A DNA stretch of 45,612 nucleotides from Bradyrhizobium canariense (GTDB lineage: Bacteria > Pseudomonadota > Alphaproteobacteria > Rhizobiales > Xanthobacteraceae). A model generated the notes under the pieces. That model was given only the letters and a program-made list of their open reading frames with translations. It did no database searches and was not told where the DNA came from. The number at the start of each line of letters is the position of its first letter. The stretch's first letter is position 1. The stretch lies in the NCBI RefSeq assembly GCF_019402665.1, contig NZ_VSST01000097.1:1-45612 (forward strand). Direction: 5' to 3'. The position numbers and the translations under genes were made by a program. Positions 19,661-27,950 of the stretch are shown piece after piece.

Positions 19661-21733
19661 ATGGTATCAACGTATTTCAGTTACAGCTACATCACGCGCA
19701 ATCTCAAGCAGTCCCTGACGCGGGTCGAACAGCAACAGGACGTGGCGCGAGAGGCCGCCTATTACAAAGCCCACATCGGCAAGGTGAAGTCCGTCGACGA
19801 CTTCATGAAAGACTATCGCCTTTATCATTATGCGACGAAGGCATATGGCCTGGAAGACATGGCCTACGCCAAGGCCTTCATGAAAAAGGTGCTGGAGAGC
19901 GACCTCTCCGACGCAAACAGCTTTGTCAACAAGCTGGTCGACAAGCGTTACCGCGAGTTCGCCGCGGCATTTTCCTTCAACGGCAGTGCAACGCCGGTTG
20001 CGCAATCGGAGAACCAGACCGACGAGATGATCGGTCTGTACACGGCGACCAGGAAGAGCCAGGTCGATGCACTTACCGGCGACTCCAATTACTACAGCGC
20101 CGAAATCGGCAACATCAGCAGTGCAGACCAGCTCCTGAACAACGACCGTCTTCGCAACTATGTCTATTCGGCATACGGAATCGATCAAACCAAGTGGTCG
20201 CGTGACACGATAAGCCAGGTCTTGCGCAGCGATCCATCCGATCCCAACAGCTACGTCAACACCACTTTCGCCTCTCAGTTGAGTGGCCTCAACGCCGACC
20301 TTGCTCAGGCCCGATCGGATGTCACCGCGGCCAATTCACGGATCGCCGACTACACCACCCAGCTATCGCAGCCGGGCGCGAACGTGACCCAGTTGAACGT
20401 GCAGATCCTGGTCGAAAAGCATCATTTGGAGTCATATGCGAGCAGCATTTCCAGCCTCAGCGACCAGATAGGGACGATTGGCGGGTTCGTCGACCTGGCC
20501 GGTGCGTTCGAGTTTTCGCCCGACGGGTCGCTTCCGTCAGGCGTGTCCGCGCAGACTGCTGCAAATGTCACCATCACGAAACAGAGGTTCGACGACAGCA
20601 AGTCCGCCGTCTATTCGGCGGCAAGCCCGTTGAACGAAGCCTTTGCAATCAGGCAATTCAGAACCGCCATCCTCAAGATCAATTCAGTCCAGGCGTTCGT
20701 ATCGACACCGGGCGTTTATGATTTTGCGCTGGGAGCCGTCGGCCTCGATCCCGCAAACGTCTCGCCGGCGACTGTCAAGGCCGTGCTCGAAAGCGACATC
20801 AACGACCCCAAAAGCTACGTCTATACCCTCAAGGACAATCGATATCTGGAGCTGGCGCGCGCCTTCAACTTCGACGCTAAAGGCAATCTGACGACCCCCT
20901 TGGTGGCTCAGGACTCTGCTGAAGTCCTCCAGATCGCCAAGGACTACGTCATTGGAGCGGTGAAGAGCGCAAGCACGGCAACTCCCCAGCAGCAGGCCGC
21001 AGTTCGGGCACAGGCCACGAAGGATGCGTCGGAATATCAGCAGGCCATCGCCGGCATCGACAGTGTTTCCGATCTTCTCGCAAACAGGCCGATGGTCGAT
21101 TTCATTCTCCTGGCCAAGGGTCTGGATCCCAAGAAGGTCAGCACCGATTTTCTCAAGAAGATCTTCGCCTCCGATCTGAACGATCCAAAGAGCTTCGCGA
21201 ACACCGAGAGCGATCCTCGCTTTGCCGAAATCGCGGCGTCGTTCAATTTCGACAGTCAAGGCAACGTCGCGCGTCTTCCGATGATGGGGCCGCAGAAGCG
21301 GGATCAGTTTCGGGAAACACAGGCGAACTATGTCGAGCAAAGCCTGGAGCAGCAGCAAGGCGATGCGAATCCCGGCGTGCGCCTGGCGCTCTATTTCCAG
21401 CGAAAGGCGGGGGACATCACATCCGCGTACGACATCCTTGCCGACAAGGCTCTTTCGGAGGTGTTCAGGACCACCTTCGATCTGCCTGACTCGATGGCGG
21501 CGATGCCGATCGACCAGCAGGCCAAGTTCGTGGACAGATTCATGAAGATCAAGGACCTGTCCGATCCCGCGAAGGTTACAAAGCTGCTGAACCGTTTCTC
21601 CGCCATGTATGACATCAGAAACAGCCAGAGCACCGGTCAGGGTCAATCCCCCCTGCTCAACCTCTTTCAGGGATCCGGTTCGGGGATCAGTGACTCCACA
21701 TATCTGGCCATTGCCAAGCTACGCACTCACTGA
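19661..21733 (+). CDS. Multi-module DUF1217 protein, flagellum-associated family
   Basis: A 690-residue protein without signal peptide or membrane segment. It is built from about five copies of a roughly 70-residue helical module: residues 34-107, 144-286, 334-405, 459-531 and 571-650. Each contains a pattern like L-x-S-D-(L/P/I)-x-D-P-x-S-(Y/F)-V/A-N, then RY.E.A.AF.F. Module 2 is split by a probable coiled coil (203-275, rich in Ala, Gln and heptads). DUF1217 proteins are known from alphaproteobacterial flagellar loci, usually with fewer copies; no flagellar gene is nearby here. The ATG 19661 has GAGGAG seven bases upstream. Third-position G+C appears lower than in the neighbours, so transfer is possible. 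The function is unknown; a structural or secretion role related to flagella is an inference. Confidence 0.82.
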   Translation: MVSTYFSYSYITRNLKQSLTRVEQQQDVAREAAYYKAHIGKVKSVDDFMKDYRLYHYATKAYGLEDMAYAKAFMKKVLESDLSDANSFVNKLVDKRYREFAAAFSFNGSATPVAQSENQTDEMIGLYTATRKSQVDALTGDSNYYSAEIGNISSADQLLNNDRLRNYVYSAYGIDQTKWSRDTISQVLRSDPSDPNSYVNTTFASQLSGLNADLAQARSDVTAANSRIADYTTQLSQPGANVTQLNVQILVEKHHLESYASSISSLSDQIGTIGGFVDLAGAFEFSPDGSLPSGVSAQTAANVTITKQRFDDSKSAVYSAASPLNEAFAIRQFRTAILKINSVQAFVSTPGVYDFALGAVGLDPANVSPATVKAVLESDINDPKSYVYTLKDNRYLELARAFNFDAKGNLTTPLVAQDSAEVLQIAKDYVIGAVKSASTATPQQQAAVRAQATKDASEYQQAIAGIDSVSDLLANRPMVDFILLAKGLDPKKVSTDFLKKIFASDLNDPKSFANTESDPRFAEIAASFNFDSQGNVARLPMMGPQKRDQFRETQANYVEQSLEQQQGDANPGVRLALYFQRKAGDITSAYDILADKALSEVFRTTFDLPDSMAAMPIDQQAKFVDRFMKIKDLSDPAKVTKLLNRFSAMYDIRNSQSTGQGQSPLLNLFQGSGSGISDSTYLAIAKLRTH

Positions 21734-21749
21734 CGGTCGCCCGCCGGGA

Positions 21750-22610
21750 CTAGTCCAACACCTCGAGCACCAGCTCCATGGTCATGAGCACGGGATTGTC
21801 GCCACGGACCAGACGGCCCTCCGCCATGCCGCCGGTGTAGTCGATCAGGGCGACGTCGAGTGCGGCTTCGAGCGCTCCGGAGGCGCCGGCCGCAATCGTG
21901 CCGCCGGTGACCGCAAGCTCGGTCGCGAAGGGCTCGGTCACGCCGCCATGGCTGAAGCGGGCGCCGATGGTCGAGCCGACGCCGCCGTGGATCCTGGCGC
22001 GCGCGATGCCTTGCGCGCGGCAGAAGTCTTCGAGACAGATGGCGAAATCCTGATTGGGGCGCAGCCGCAGCGCGAAAGCGCGGCTGGTCGTGCGTGCGCC
22101 GGTGCTCGCAGCCGGCACCGGCCCGAACAGCTTGAAGTTGGTCTCGGGATCGGGTTCGGCGGCAAACATCGCACCATCGATGCCGAAGGCCTCGACCTCG
22201 AACGGCTCGGCGACGTCAGTCTCGTCCGGCAGCATGTGGCCGCCACTGTCGCGGCCATCGGGCTCCGTCCACAGCCCATGGCAATGAAAGAACGGCGCGC
22301 CATCGCGCGTGCCCAGCGTCATGCTGCCGAGCCTGGTGCGCGTCACGCCGCCCGGCCGGAAAGTGTCGCTATAGAACGCGGCGTTCTCGCTGGTCTTCGA
22401 CAGCGCCGGCATGACATAGGCGAACGGCCCGAGCGCGCCGCGCCCGAAGCTGAGCACGCCGCCGGCGAATCCCTCCGCGGCAAAACCGCGGCGCGCCGCC
22501 TCCAACAGCGGCAGACCTGCTCGAAGCGTGAAGGAGAAAGCGCGTCCCCTCGCCTCCACCCATTGGATGCGTTCGGCGACCGGCGCGCCGGGCTGCTTGA
22601 TGCTGCGCAT
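21750..22610 (-). CDS. Protein with two PPC (DUF296) domains
   Basis: A 286-residue protein that appears to hold two PPC/PCC (DUF296) folds in tandem. The first (about 25-148) keeps the presumed metal-binding His set, H109 and H111 (FFHCHGLW) and H125 (SGGHML), followed by FEVEAFGID. The second (about 178-286) has the same strand order (ARIHGGVGSTIGARF, TELAVTGGTI, ALDVALIDYTGG, AEGRLVRGDN, MTMELVLE) but lacks the HxH and GGH residues. Bacterial PPC proteins form trimers; plant relatives bind DNA with AT-hooks, which are absent here. It starts nine bases after the acyl-CoA synthetase stop, so the two form one operon. The function is unknown; a thioester- or CoA-related role is inferred from context. 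Confidence 0.8.
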   Translation of the reverse strand: MRSIKQPGAPVAERIQWVEARGRAFSFTLRAGLPLLEAARRGFAAEGFAGGVLSFGRGALGPFAYVMPALSKTSENAAFYSDTFRPGGVTRTRLGSMTLGTRDGAPFFHCHGLWTEPDGRDSGGHMLPDETDVAEPFEVEAFGIDGAMFAAEPDPETNFKLFGPVPAASTGARTTSRAFALRLRPNQDFAICLEDFCRAQGIARARIHGGVGSTIGARFSHGGVTEPFATELAVTGGTIAAGASGALEAALDVALIDYTGGMAEGRLVRGDNPVLMTMELVLEVLD

Positions 22611-22619
22611 GACTTTCGC

Positions 22620-24227
22620 TCAGCCCGCCCGCGTCTTGTCGAGATCGAGCAGCCCGCGCGCCTCGAGCTCGTCGCGAACCATCCGTTTGGGAATCTTGCC
22701 GTAGCCGGATTTCGGCAAGGCCTCCCAGAAGAAGAACCGCTTCGGCATCTTGTAGCGCGGCACCTTGGGGCTGAGGAATGCCGCCATCTCCGCTTCGCTC
22801 ACCGGCTTTGCGCCTTCGCGGGCGACGCAGACGGCAACGCCGACCTCGCCCCAGGTCGCATCGGGCACACCGAGCACCGCGACCTCGCCGACGCAAGGAT
22901 GGGTCAGGATTTTCTCCTCGATCTCCCGTGGATAGATGTTGGAGCCGCCGGAGATGTACATGTCGGAGGCTCGTCCGGTGATGTAGACGAACCCCTCCTC
23001 GTCCATGTGGCCGAGATCGCCAGTGCGGAACCAGCCATTGCGGAACGCCTTCGCATTGGCTTCGGGATTGTCGTAGTAGCCGGCAAGCACGGCGGGGCCG
23101 ATCACGCAGATCTCCCCGCTCTGGTTGGCGCCGAGTTCGCGGCCCTCGTCGTCCTGGATCGAGACCTGCATGCCGGTACGCTCGAAGCCACAGGTGCCGA
23201 TCTTCGCGTGCGGCCCGTCCTCGGGATCATGCAGCGCCGCCGGCAGCACGGTGATGTTGCCGGTCACCTCGCCGAGACCGAAATACTGCACGATGACCTT
23301 GCCGAGCTTCCTCAGCGCAGCCTTCTGGTCCTCGCGATACATAGGCGCACCCGCATAGATCACCTGGCGCAGCGAGGAATGGTCGTATTTGTCGGCGGCG
23401 GGATGCTCGACCATCATCTTCAGAATGGTCGGCACCACGAAGAGATTGCTGACCCGATGCGTCTCGATCAGGCGGAACGCCTCGTCGATATCGAATTTCT
23501 CCGTCGGGAGCAGCACGGTGCAAACGCCACGCGCGGTCTGAACCAGCTGATGCACGCCGGCGCCATGCGACAGCGGCGCCACCACCAGCGAAGCATCCGC
23601 TTCGGTGACGCCGGGCGTGAGATCGGCGAGATGGTTGGTGACGACAAAACCCATCTGCCCGTGGGTGAGCACCGCAGCCTTGGAGCGGCCGGTGGTCCCC
23701 GACGTGAAGAAGAACCAGCAGGGATCGTCGTGCTCGACCGCAACGTTCTCGACCACCGTGCCGGCGCGCGACGCAACGGCATCCGCAACCGACGTCTCGG
23801 CAAATGGCGCCCGACCGTCGATGCTCCAGGTGAATTCCAGCGCGCCACCGCTCACGGCCGCGGCGTGTTCAGGAAAATCGACGTGGCACAGAAACGCCTT
23901 CGCGCCGGAGGCCTGCGCAAGATAAGTCACCTCGTCCGGCATCAGTCGGAAATTGGTGGGTACCCAGACCGCGCCGAGCCGGAACGCCGCGAACATCGAG
24001 AAGAACATCTCGTCGCCGTTCTTGGAATGGACGAGGATGCGGTCGCCCTTGGCGATGCCCCGCGCCGCGAGCGCCGCCGCCAGCGCCGAGACCTGCGCGT
24101 CGATCTCCCGCCAGGTCCAGGATCTGTCACCCCAGACGAAACCGGGACGCGCCCTATGCCGCCGCGCATTCTGGGTCAGCATGTGAGCGAGATTCATGAC
24201 GCGGCGGGACATGCGCAGGGGCTGCAT
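22620..24227 (-). CDS. Acyl-CoA synthetase (AMP-forming fatty acid/aryl-CoA ligase)
   Basis: A 535-residue ANL-family adenylating enzyme that activates a carboxylic acid with ATP and forms its CoA thioester. The core motif FFFTSGTTGRSKAAVLTHG binds ATP; QYFGLGEVTG, WFRTGDLGHMDEEGFVYITGR and the C-terminal PKSGYGKIPKRMV with the catalytic Lys follow in order, so it looks complete and active. The substrate cannot be read from sequence; medium- or long-chain fatty acids or aromatic acids are possible. I start at the ATG 24227 because AGAGGAAG lies seven bases upstream; eleven codons further upstream are open but lack a ribosome site. The PPC-domain gene follows in the same operon. Confidence 0.92.
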   Translation of the reverse strand: MQPLRMSRRVMNLAHMLTQNARRHRARPGFVWGDRSWTWREIDAQVSALAAALAARGIAKGDRILVHSKNGDEMFFSMFAAFRLGAVWVPTNFRLMPDEVTYLAQASGAKAFLCHVDFPEHAAAVSGGALEFTWSIDGRAPFAETSVADAVASRAGTVVENVAVEHDDPCWFFFTSGTTGRSKAAVLTHGQMGFVVTNHLADLTPGVTEADASLVVAPLSHGAGVHQLVQTARGVCTVLLPTEKFDIDEAFRLIETHRVSNLFVVPTILKMMVEHPAADKYDHSSLRQVIYAGAPMYREDQKAALRKLGKVIVQYFGLGEVTGNITVLPAALHDPEDGPHAKIGTCGFERTGMQVSIQDDEGRELGANQSGEICVIGPAVLAGYYDNPEANAKAFRNGWFRTGDLGHMDEEGFVYITGRASDMYISGGSNIYPREIEEKILTHPCVGEVAVLGVPDATWGEVGVAVCVAREGAKPVSEAEMAAFLSPKVPRYKMPKRFFFWEALPKSGYGKIPKRMVRDELEARGLLDLDKTRAG

Positions 24228-24406
24228 CGGGCTTCCTCTTCGGCGGCGGACGGCACGCAAGCCGCCCGCTCATTGCGGCCCATTTATCGCCATCGCCAGG
24301 ACCCCTGCAAGGCTGCCGGGCGCAGCGCAGCCTATCCAATCGTTCAGGAAATTTTAAACATGATCGGCGCAACCTCGCTCAGTTCTCGCGTACAGAGTGC
24401 CGCATC

Positions 24407-24763
24407 ATGGTCAAAGCGCCCGCCCTCCTCCTGTTGTCGTTGGCGCTTGCCGGATGTGCCGTGGGCCCACAAGCGCACCTCGCCTCCGGTCCCGCCTTCA
24501 CGCCTGCGCGCTATGCCTGGGACGGCGCTGGCGAAAATCCCAATCACCCGCGCGCTCCCTCAGGACCAGCACGCACGGCCCGATCCGAGCGCAACAGCTC
24601 GCAAGCAGGGCTTAAGCCCTACTCGAAGGAATGGTGGCAGGCGCAGGACGGCATCGAGGCGGAACAGGACGCCAGGGTCAACCGTTCCCTCGTCATCTGC
24701 CAGGGATGCCTGCGCCCGCAGGCGCAGTCCGAGGATTCCAGGCTCGCCAAGGCGACCGATTGA
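24407..24763 (+). CDS. Small lipoprotein
   Basis: A 118-residue lipoprotein with lipobox LALAGC (C17 is the lipidated residue) after a short Leu-rich signal. The mature chain is Pro/Ala/Ser-rich and probably disordered until KPYSKEWWQAQDGIEAEQDARVNRS-type sequence and a CxxC pair (ICQGC) near the C-terminus. No enzymatic motif is visible. It is read divergently from the acyl-CoA synthetase gene and converges with the TPR gene 63 bases downstream. The lipobox and the Asp/Gly-free +2 residue (Ala) suggest sorting towards the outer membrane by the E. coli rule, which may not hold in this group. I recall similar unnamed lipoproteins in Bradyrhizobium. Confidence 0.75.
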   Translation: MVKAPALLLLSLALAGCAVGPQAHLASGPAFTPARYAWDGAGENPNHPRAPSGPARTARSERNSSQAGLKPYSKEWWQAQDGIEAEQDARVNRSLVICQGCLRPQAQSEDSRLAKATD

Positions 24764-24826
24764 AACATCCGGACGATCAGGACCTGGTGGAAGTCCGGCC
24801 CCGTCGTCGCGAGAAGCGACCGGGAG

Positions 24827-25756
24827 CTACAACGCCCCGAGCTTCCGCAATGACTCCTGTGCGGTCGGCAGGCCCGGCTTCAATTCCAGCGCCTTCCTGA
24901 AATCGGCAATCGCGCCCTGTTTGTCGCCGAGCCGCAGCTTAGCCTGTCCGCGGTTGCTCCACGAGAACACGTCGGAGGGATCGTATTGCAGCGCCTTGTC
25001 GTAGTCGGAAAGGCCGCCCTTGCTGTCGCCCTGATAGAGCCGGATCATGCCGCGATTGCGCCAACCGCGCGCGTCGGTCGGCGCAACGCGGATCGCCTCG
25101 CCATAATCGGCGGCGGCGCGATCGAGCTGCTCGCTATCGCGATAGACGTTGCCGCGATCGATATAGGCGAGCAGATCGGGCGCAAGCTTGATCCGCGTGG
25201 TATAGTCGGCGATGGCGTGCGCCATGTCGCGCCTGCGGTAAGACACCAACGCACGATTGGCGTAGGCCATGGCGTATTTGGGATCGCGCTTGATCGCGGC
25301 GTCAAAGTCCGCGAACGCACCGTCGAGATCGCCCTTGTTGAAACGCGACTCGCCGCGATTGCTGTAGGCCAGCGCCAGCGACGGATCGAGCTTGATGGCC
25401 AAGTCGTAATCGGCGATGGCGCGATCATAGTCGCGCTTGAAACTGTAGACACGGCCCCGATTGTTGTAGGCGCAGGCATAGCCGGGGTCGAGCCTGACCG
25501 CATCGTCGAGATCGGACAGCGCCGCGTCGAGCTCGCGCTTCTCCGTCAGACCATGACCGCGATTGCAATAAGCGCCGGCGAGCCGAGGTCCGGTTTCGCT
25601 CTTGGTATCGACCACAGTCGAGCAAGCCTTGATCCGCTCGTCCGGCGTGCTGGCCAATCCGACGCAGGCCTCCCAGGCCGGACCGCCTGCCGCGGACGCC
25701 GGAGCCGGCGAGATCAGCGCGGCGAGCAGCGCCAGGAGGCTGAGCGGGACACGCAT
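24827..25756 (-). CDS. Exported tetratricopeptide-repeat protein
   Basis: A 309-residue protein with a signal peptide (residues 1-22, ending ASA) followed by about seven TPR units of 34 residues, for example AYNNRGRVYSFKRDYDRAI, AYSNRGESRFNKGDLDGAF, AYANRALVSYRRRDMAHAI and SWSNRGQAKLRLGDKQGAI. TPRs make a superhelical scaffold for protein-protein contacts, here in the periplasm. Two Cys at the start of the mature part (EACVG and KACST) may form a disulphide. The N-terminal GPAWEACVGLASTPDERIKAC segment resembles that of other exported rhizobial TPR proteins I recall. It stands alone, with a ribosome site AGGGGAGA about ten bases before the ATG, and is divergent from the small acetyltransferase gene. 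Confidence 0.88.
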   Translation of the reverse strand: MRVPLSLLALLAALISPAPASAAGGPAWEACVGLASTPDERIKACSTVVDTKSETGPRLAGAYCNRGHGLTEKRELDAALSDLDDAVRLDPGYACAYNNRGRVYSFKRDYDRAIADYDLAIKLDPSLALAYSNRGESRFNKGDLDGAFADFDAAIKRDPKYAMAYANRALVSYRRRDMAHAIADYTTRIKLAPDLLAYIDRGNVYRDSEQLDRAAADYGEAIRVAPTDARGWRNRGMIRLYQGDSKGGLSDYDKALQYDPSDVFSWSNRGQAKLRLGDKQGAIADFRKALELKPGLPTAQESLRKLGAL

Positions 25757-25859
25757 TTTCCGGATATCTCCCCTGCGGCAATCCCTCTTGGTCGCACCTT
25801 GGCAAGGGCCGGTTCAGGCGCCTAGATCAGAGGCAAGCAGCAGGTCGGAAGGATTTTGC

Positions 25860-26135
25860 ATGGCGCCATCGGTACGGGACAACAAGGACAAAAGCCGCTT
25901 CGAGCTCGATGTCGGCAGCGAAATCGCCTTCGCCAATTACCGGCTGACGCCGTCGGCGGTGATCATCACCCACACCGAGACGCCGCGCGCGCTGCGCGGC
26001 CGCGGCATCGGCTCCGAGCTGGTCAAGGGCGCGCTGGAATTGATCCGCCGCGACGGCAAGAAGGTGATCGCCGGTTGCGGATTCGTCGTCGACTATCTCG
26101 ACAGGCATCCGGAAGATGCGGATCTCGTCGCCTGA
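25860..26135 (+). CDS. Short GNAT-family N-acetyltransferase (COG2388 type)
   Basis: A 91-residue protein matching the short GNAT family (YjdJ/NATD1 type). Visible parts are the strands SRFELDVGSEIAFANYRL and VIITHTETPRALRGRGIGSEL, where RGRGIGSEL (46-54) is the pyrophosphate-binding loop for acetyl-CoA, then the helix VKGALELIRRDGKKVI, AGCGFVVDYL and the ending HPEDADLVA. Members acetylate unknown small targets. The frame is open much further upstream, but that part overlaps the TPR gene promoter and has no family match; the ATG 25860 follows GGAAGGA by seven bases. It converges with the DUF3597 gene and shares a terminator with it. Confidence 0.88.
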   Translation: MAPSVRDNKDKSRFELDVGSEIAFANYRLTPSAVIITHTETPRALRGRGIGSELVKGALELIRRDGKKVIAGCGFVVDYLDRHPEDADLVA

Positions 26136-26141
26136 ATGCAA

Positions 26142-26167
26142 AAGGGCCCGCGCGATCGCGGGCCCTT
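26142..26167 (-). terminator. Terminator shared by two convergent genes
   Basis: AAGGGCCCGCG pairs perfectly with CGCGGGCCCTT around CGAT, an 11-base stem. On the minus strand a run of T (CCCTTTTGC) follows, so it should end the DUF3597 transcript; on the plus strand it can also stop the GNAT gene, whose stop codon is seven bases before it, though the T-run is poor there. Confidence 0.85.
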
Positions 26168-26188
26168 GGGTTACGACCGGGGGACCGG

Positions 26189-26578
26189 TCAGTGCTTGAT
26201 CTCCGGCGGCAGCTTGCCGCCATTGGCGGCGAGCTTGGACATCACCTGCTTGTGCAGCCAGACGTTCATGGTCGCGGAATCGTTGGTGTCGCCGCTGTAG
26301 CCAAGCTCCTTGGCGAGGTCCTTGCGCGCGGCGAGGCTGGAATCGATGTCGAGCGCCTTCATGAGGTCGACGATCGAGGTACGCCATTCCAGCTTCTCGC
26401 CCTTGTGCGCGGCGGCCGCCGCGTCGACGATCGAGGCAACGTCCACCGTCGCCGCGGGCGCCGATCCGCCCGGCGCGGGCCCTGCGGGCGCGCTGCCCGA
26501 CGGTGCGCTGCCTGCGGGCGCGGCGGAAGCTGGCTGGCTACCGAAGATCGCGCCCATAATTTTCCCGAAAATGCTCAT
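26189..26578 (-). CDS. DUF3597 protein
   Basis: A 129-residue soluble protein. Residues 1-14 (MSIFGKIMGAIFGS) are a short amphipathic start, then a Pro/Ala/Gly/Ser linker (15-45) with repeated SAPAG-like units, then the conserved DUF3597 helical domain: VDVASIVDAAAAAHKGEKLEW, RTSIVDLMKALDIDSSLAARK, LAKELGYSGDTNDSATMNVWLHKQ, ending NGGKLPPEIKH. The family is common in proteobacteria and its function is unknown; the fold of a relative is a small helical bundle as far as I recall. The ribosome site GGGGAGC lies six bases before the ATG. It is a single-gene unit with a strong terminator. Confidence 0.9.
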   Translation of the reverse strand: MSIFGKIMGAIFGSQPASAAPAGSAPSGSAPAGPAPGGSAPAATVDVASIVDAAAAAHKGEKLEWRTSIVDLMKALDIDSSLAARKDLAKELGYSGDTNDSATMNVWLHKQVMSKLAANGGKLPPEIKH

Positions 26579-26911
26579 GTCTGCTCCCCGAAAAGGACCC
26601 GCTGGAGGGCCTTGAGTGGCACTTATAGACCAAGTTGCGTCGTTGCGCCCGCAAAGTTCCGCGGACCAGCACGCAGCATCAGCTTATCTGCGGCGAAATG
26701 ACGACCGAACGACATCATCGGGGTTGCGCTGCGGCATCGAATCTCACCCAAGCGTGAGGGACAGGACTCGCAAATGGGCGTAGGCTTGACGTTCAGTTAG
26801 CGATGCCATCCGGAATTCGCGTCTGGTTGGGGATCGTGAAACTTAGAATAGCGGCCGCTTGCGCCGTTTGCTGGCGCCAGATGCGGCTGCATGGCAAGGG
26901 AGCTAGCGACC
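26579..26911. other. Divergent intergenic region between DUF3597 and DUF2189 genes
   Basis: These 333 bases should hold the promoters of the two divergent genes. I see no repeat, hairpin with T-run or operator that I can name. An AGGGAG ribosome site at 26898-26903 serves the DUF2189 gene. Confidence 0.5.
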
Positions 26912-27820
26912 ATGGCCACACTCTACCAGGGCAATGTCCCCACCTTGGCCCAGACCGCAGAAGCGGCTGGACCGGTGATCCGAACCATCCAACTCTCCGA
27001 TCTGCACGATGCGCTCAAGCGCGGCTGGGACGATTTCAAGGCGGTGCCGAGCCACGCCATCATCCTCTGCGTGATCTATCCTGTGCTGGGCCTCGTGCTT
27101 GCCCGCGTGGTGATGGGCTATTCAGTGCTGCCGTTGTTATTTCCGCTGGCCGCTGGCTTCGCGCTGATCGGCCCGTTCGCTGCTCTCGGTCTCTACGAGC
27201 TCTCCAGCCGGCGCGAGCGCCATGAGGAGGCCAGCGCCTGGGATGCCATGGAGGTGCTGCGTTCGCCCTCCTTCGGCGCGATGCTCGGTCTCGGCGCGCT
27301 GCTGCTGGCCCTGTTCGTGACCTGGGTTGCGACCGCGCAGGCGATCTACGTTGCCGCTTTCGGCTATGAAGGCGCATCCGGGATCTCGGATTTTCTGACG
27401 CGCGTGCTCACGAGCCGGCAAGGCTGGTGGCTGATCGTGGTCGGCTGCGGCACCGGCTTCCTGTTCGCCCTTGCCGCGCTCTGCATCAGCGCCGTGTCGT
27501 TCCCGCTGATGCTCGACCGCCATGCCGGCGCGTTCGAGGCAATGGTGACGTCGCTGCGCGTTGTCGCGAAGAACCCGGTGCCGATGGCGGCTTGGGGCCT
27601 GATCGTGGCCGTCCTGCTGGCGCTGGGCACGATTCCCGCCTTCCTCGGCCTTGCCGTGGTGGTCCCCGTGCTCGGCCATGCCACCTGGCATCTCTATCGC
27701 AAGGTAATCGCAGCCGATCCGGGCGCGCGTCCGGTGCCGCCTCCGCCGCATCGTCCACGCAAGCCGGCCGCCGACTTCCCCGCCAACCTATTCCCCTGGC
27801 GCAATCGGACCGACGGCTGA
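26912..27820 (+). CDS. DUF2189 integral membrane protein
   Basis: A 302-residue inner-membrane protein of the DUF2189 (COG5473) family with no assigned function. The soluble N-terminus carries VIRTIQLSDLHDALKRGWDDFKA, the family hallmark, followed by about six membrane segments: AIILCVIYPVLGLVLARVV, VLPLLFPLAAGFALIGPFAA, FGAMLGLGALLLALFVTWVA, WLIVVGCGTGFLFALAALC, MAAWGLIVAVLLALGTIPAF and the VVPVLGHATWHLYRKVI end. The C-terminal tail is Pro/Arg-rich. I prefer the ATG 26912 over the in-frame ATG 26891 because AGGGAG stands eight bases before it. It is followed on the same strand by the lytic transglycosylase gene. Confidence 0.88.
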   Translation: MATLYQGNVPTLAQTAEAAGPVIRTIQLSDLHDALKRGWDDFKAVPSHAIILCVIYPVLGLVLARVVMGYSVLPLLFPLAAGFALIGPFAALGLYELSSRRERHEEASAWDAMEVLRSPSFGAMLGLGALLLALFVTWVATAQAIYVAAFGYEGASGISDFLTRVLTSRQGWWLIVVGCGTGFLFALAALCISAVSFPLMLDRHAGAFEAMVTSLRVVAKNPVPMAAWGLIVAVLLALGTIPAFLGLAVVVPVLGHATWHLYRKVIAADPGARPVPPPPHRPRKPAADFPANLFPWRNRTDG

Positions 27821-27950
27821 CGATATCGTGACATGCGATCCTGCTCCGGCGCGGGCAGGATCGCGCACTGTCATGCGCCTTGCTTTGGCCGCGGTTTCCA
27901 TCGAGATTGCACCCGCCGTTCAGATCACTTCACGGAATTTATTTGCTCGA

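Noticed and set aside
21609..25004. A 1131-codon open frame on the plus strand
   Set aside because: It runs antisense to the double-PPC and acyl-CoA synthetase genes, is extremely rich in Arg, Gly, Ala and Asp with no domain, and arises from the high third-position G+C of the genes on the other strand.
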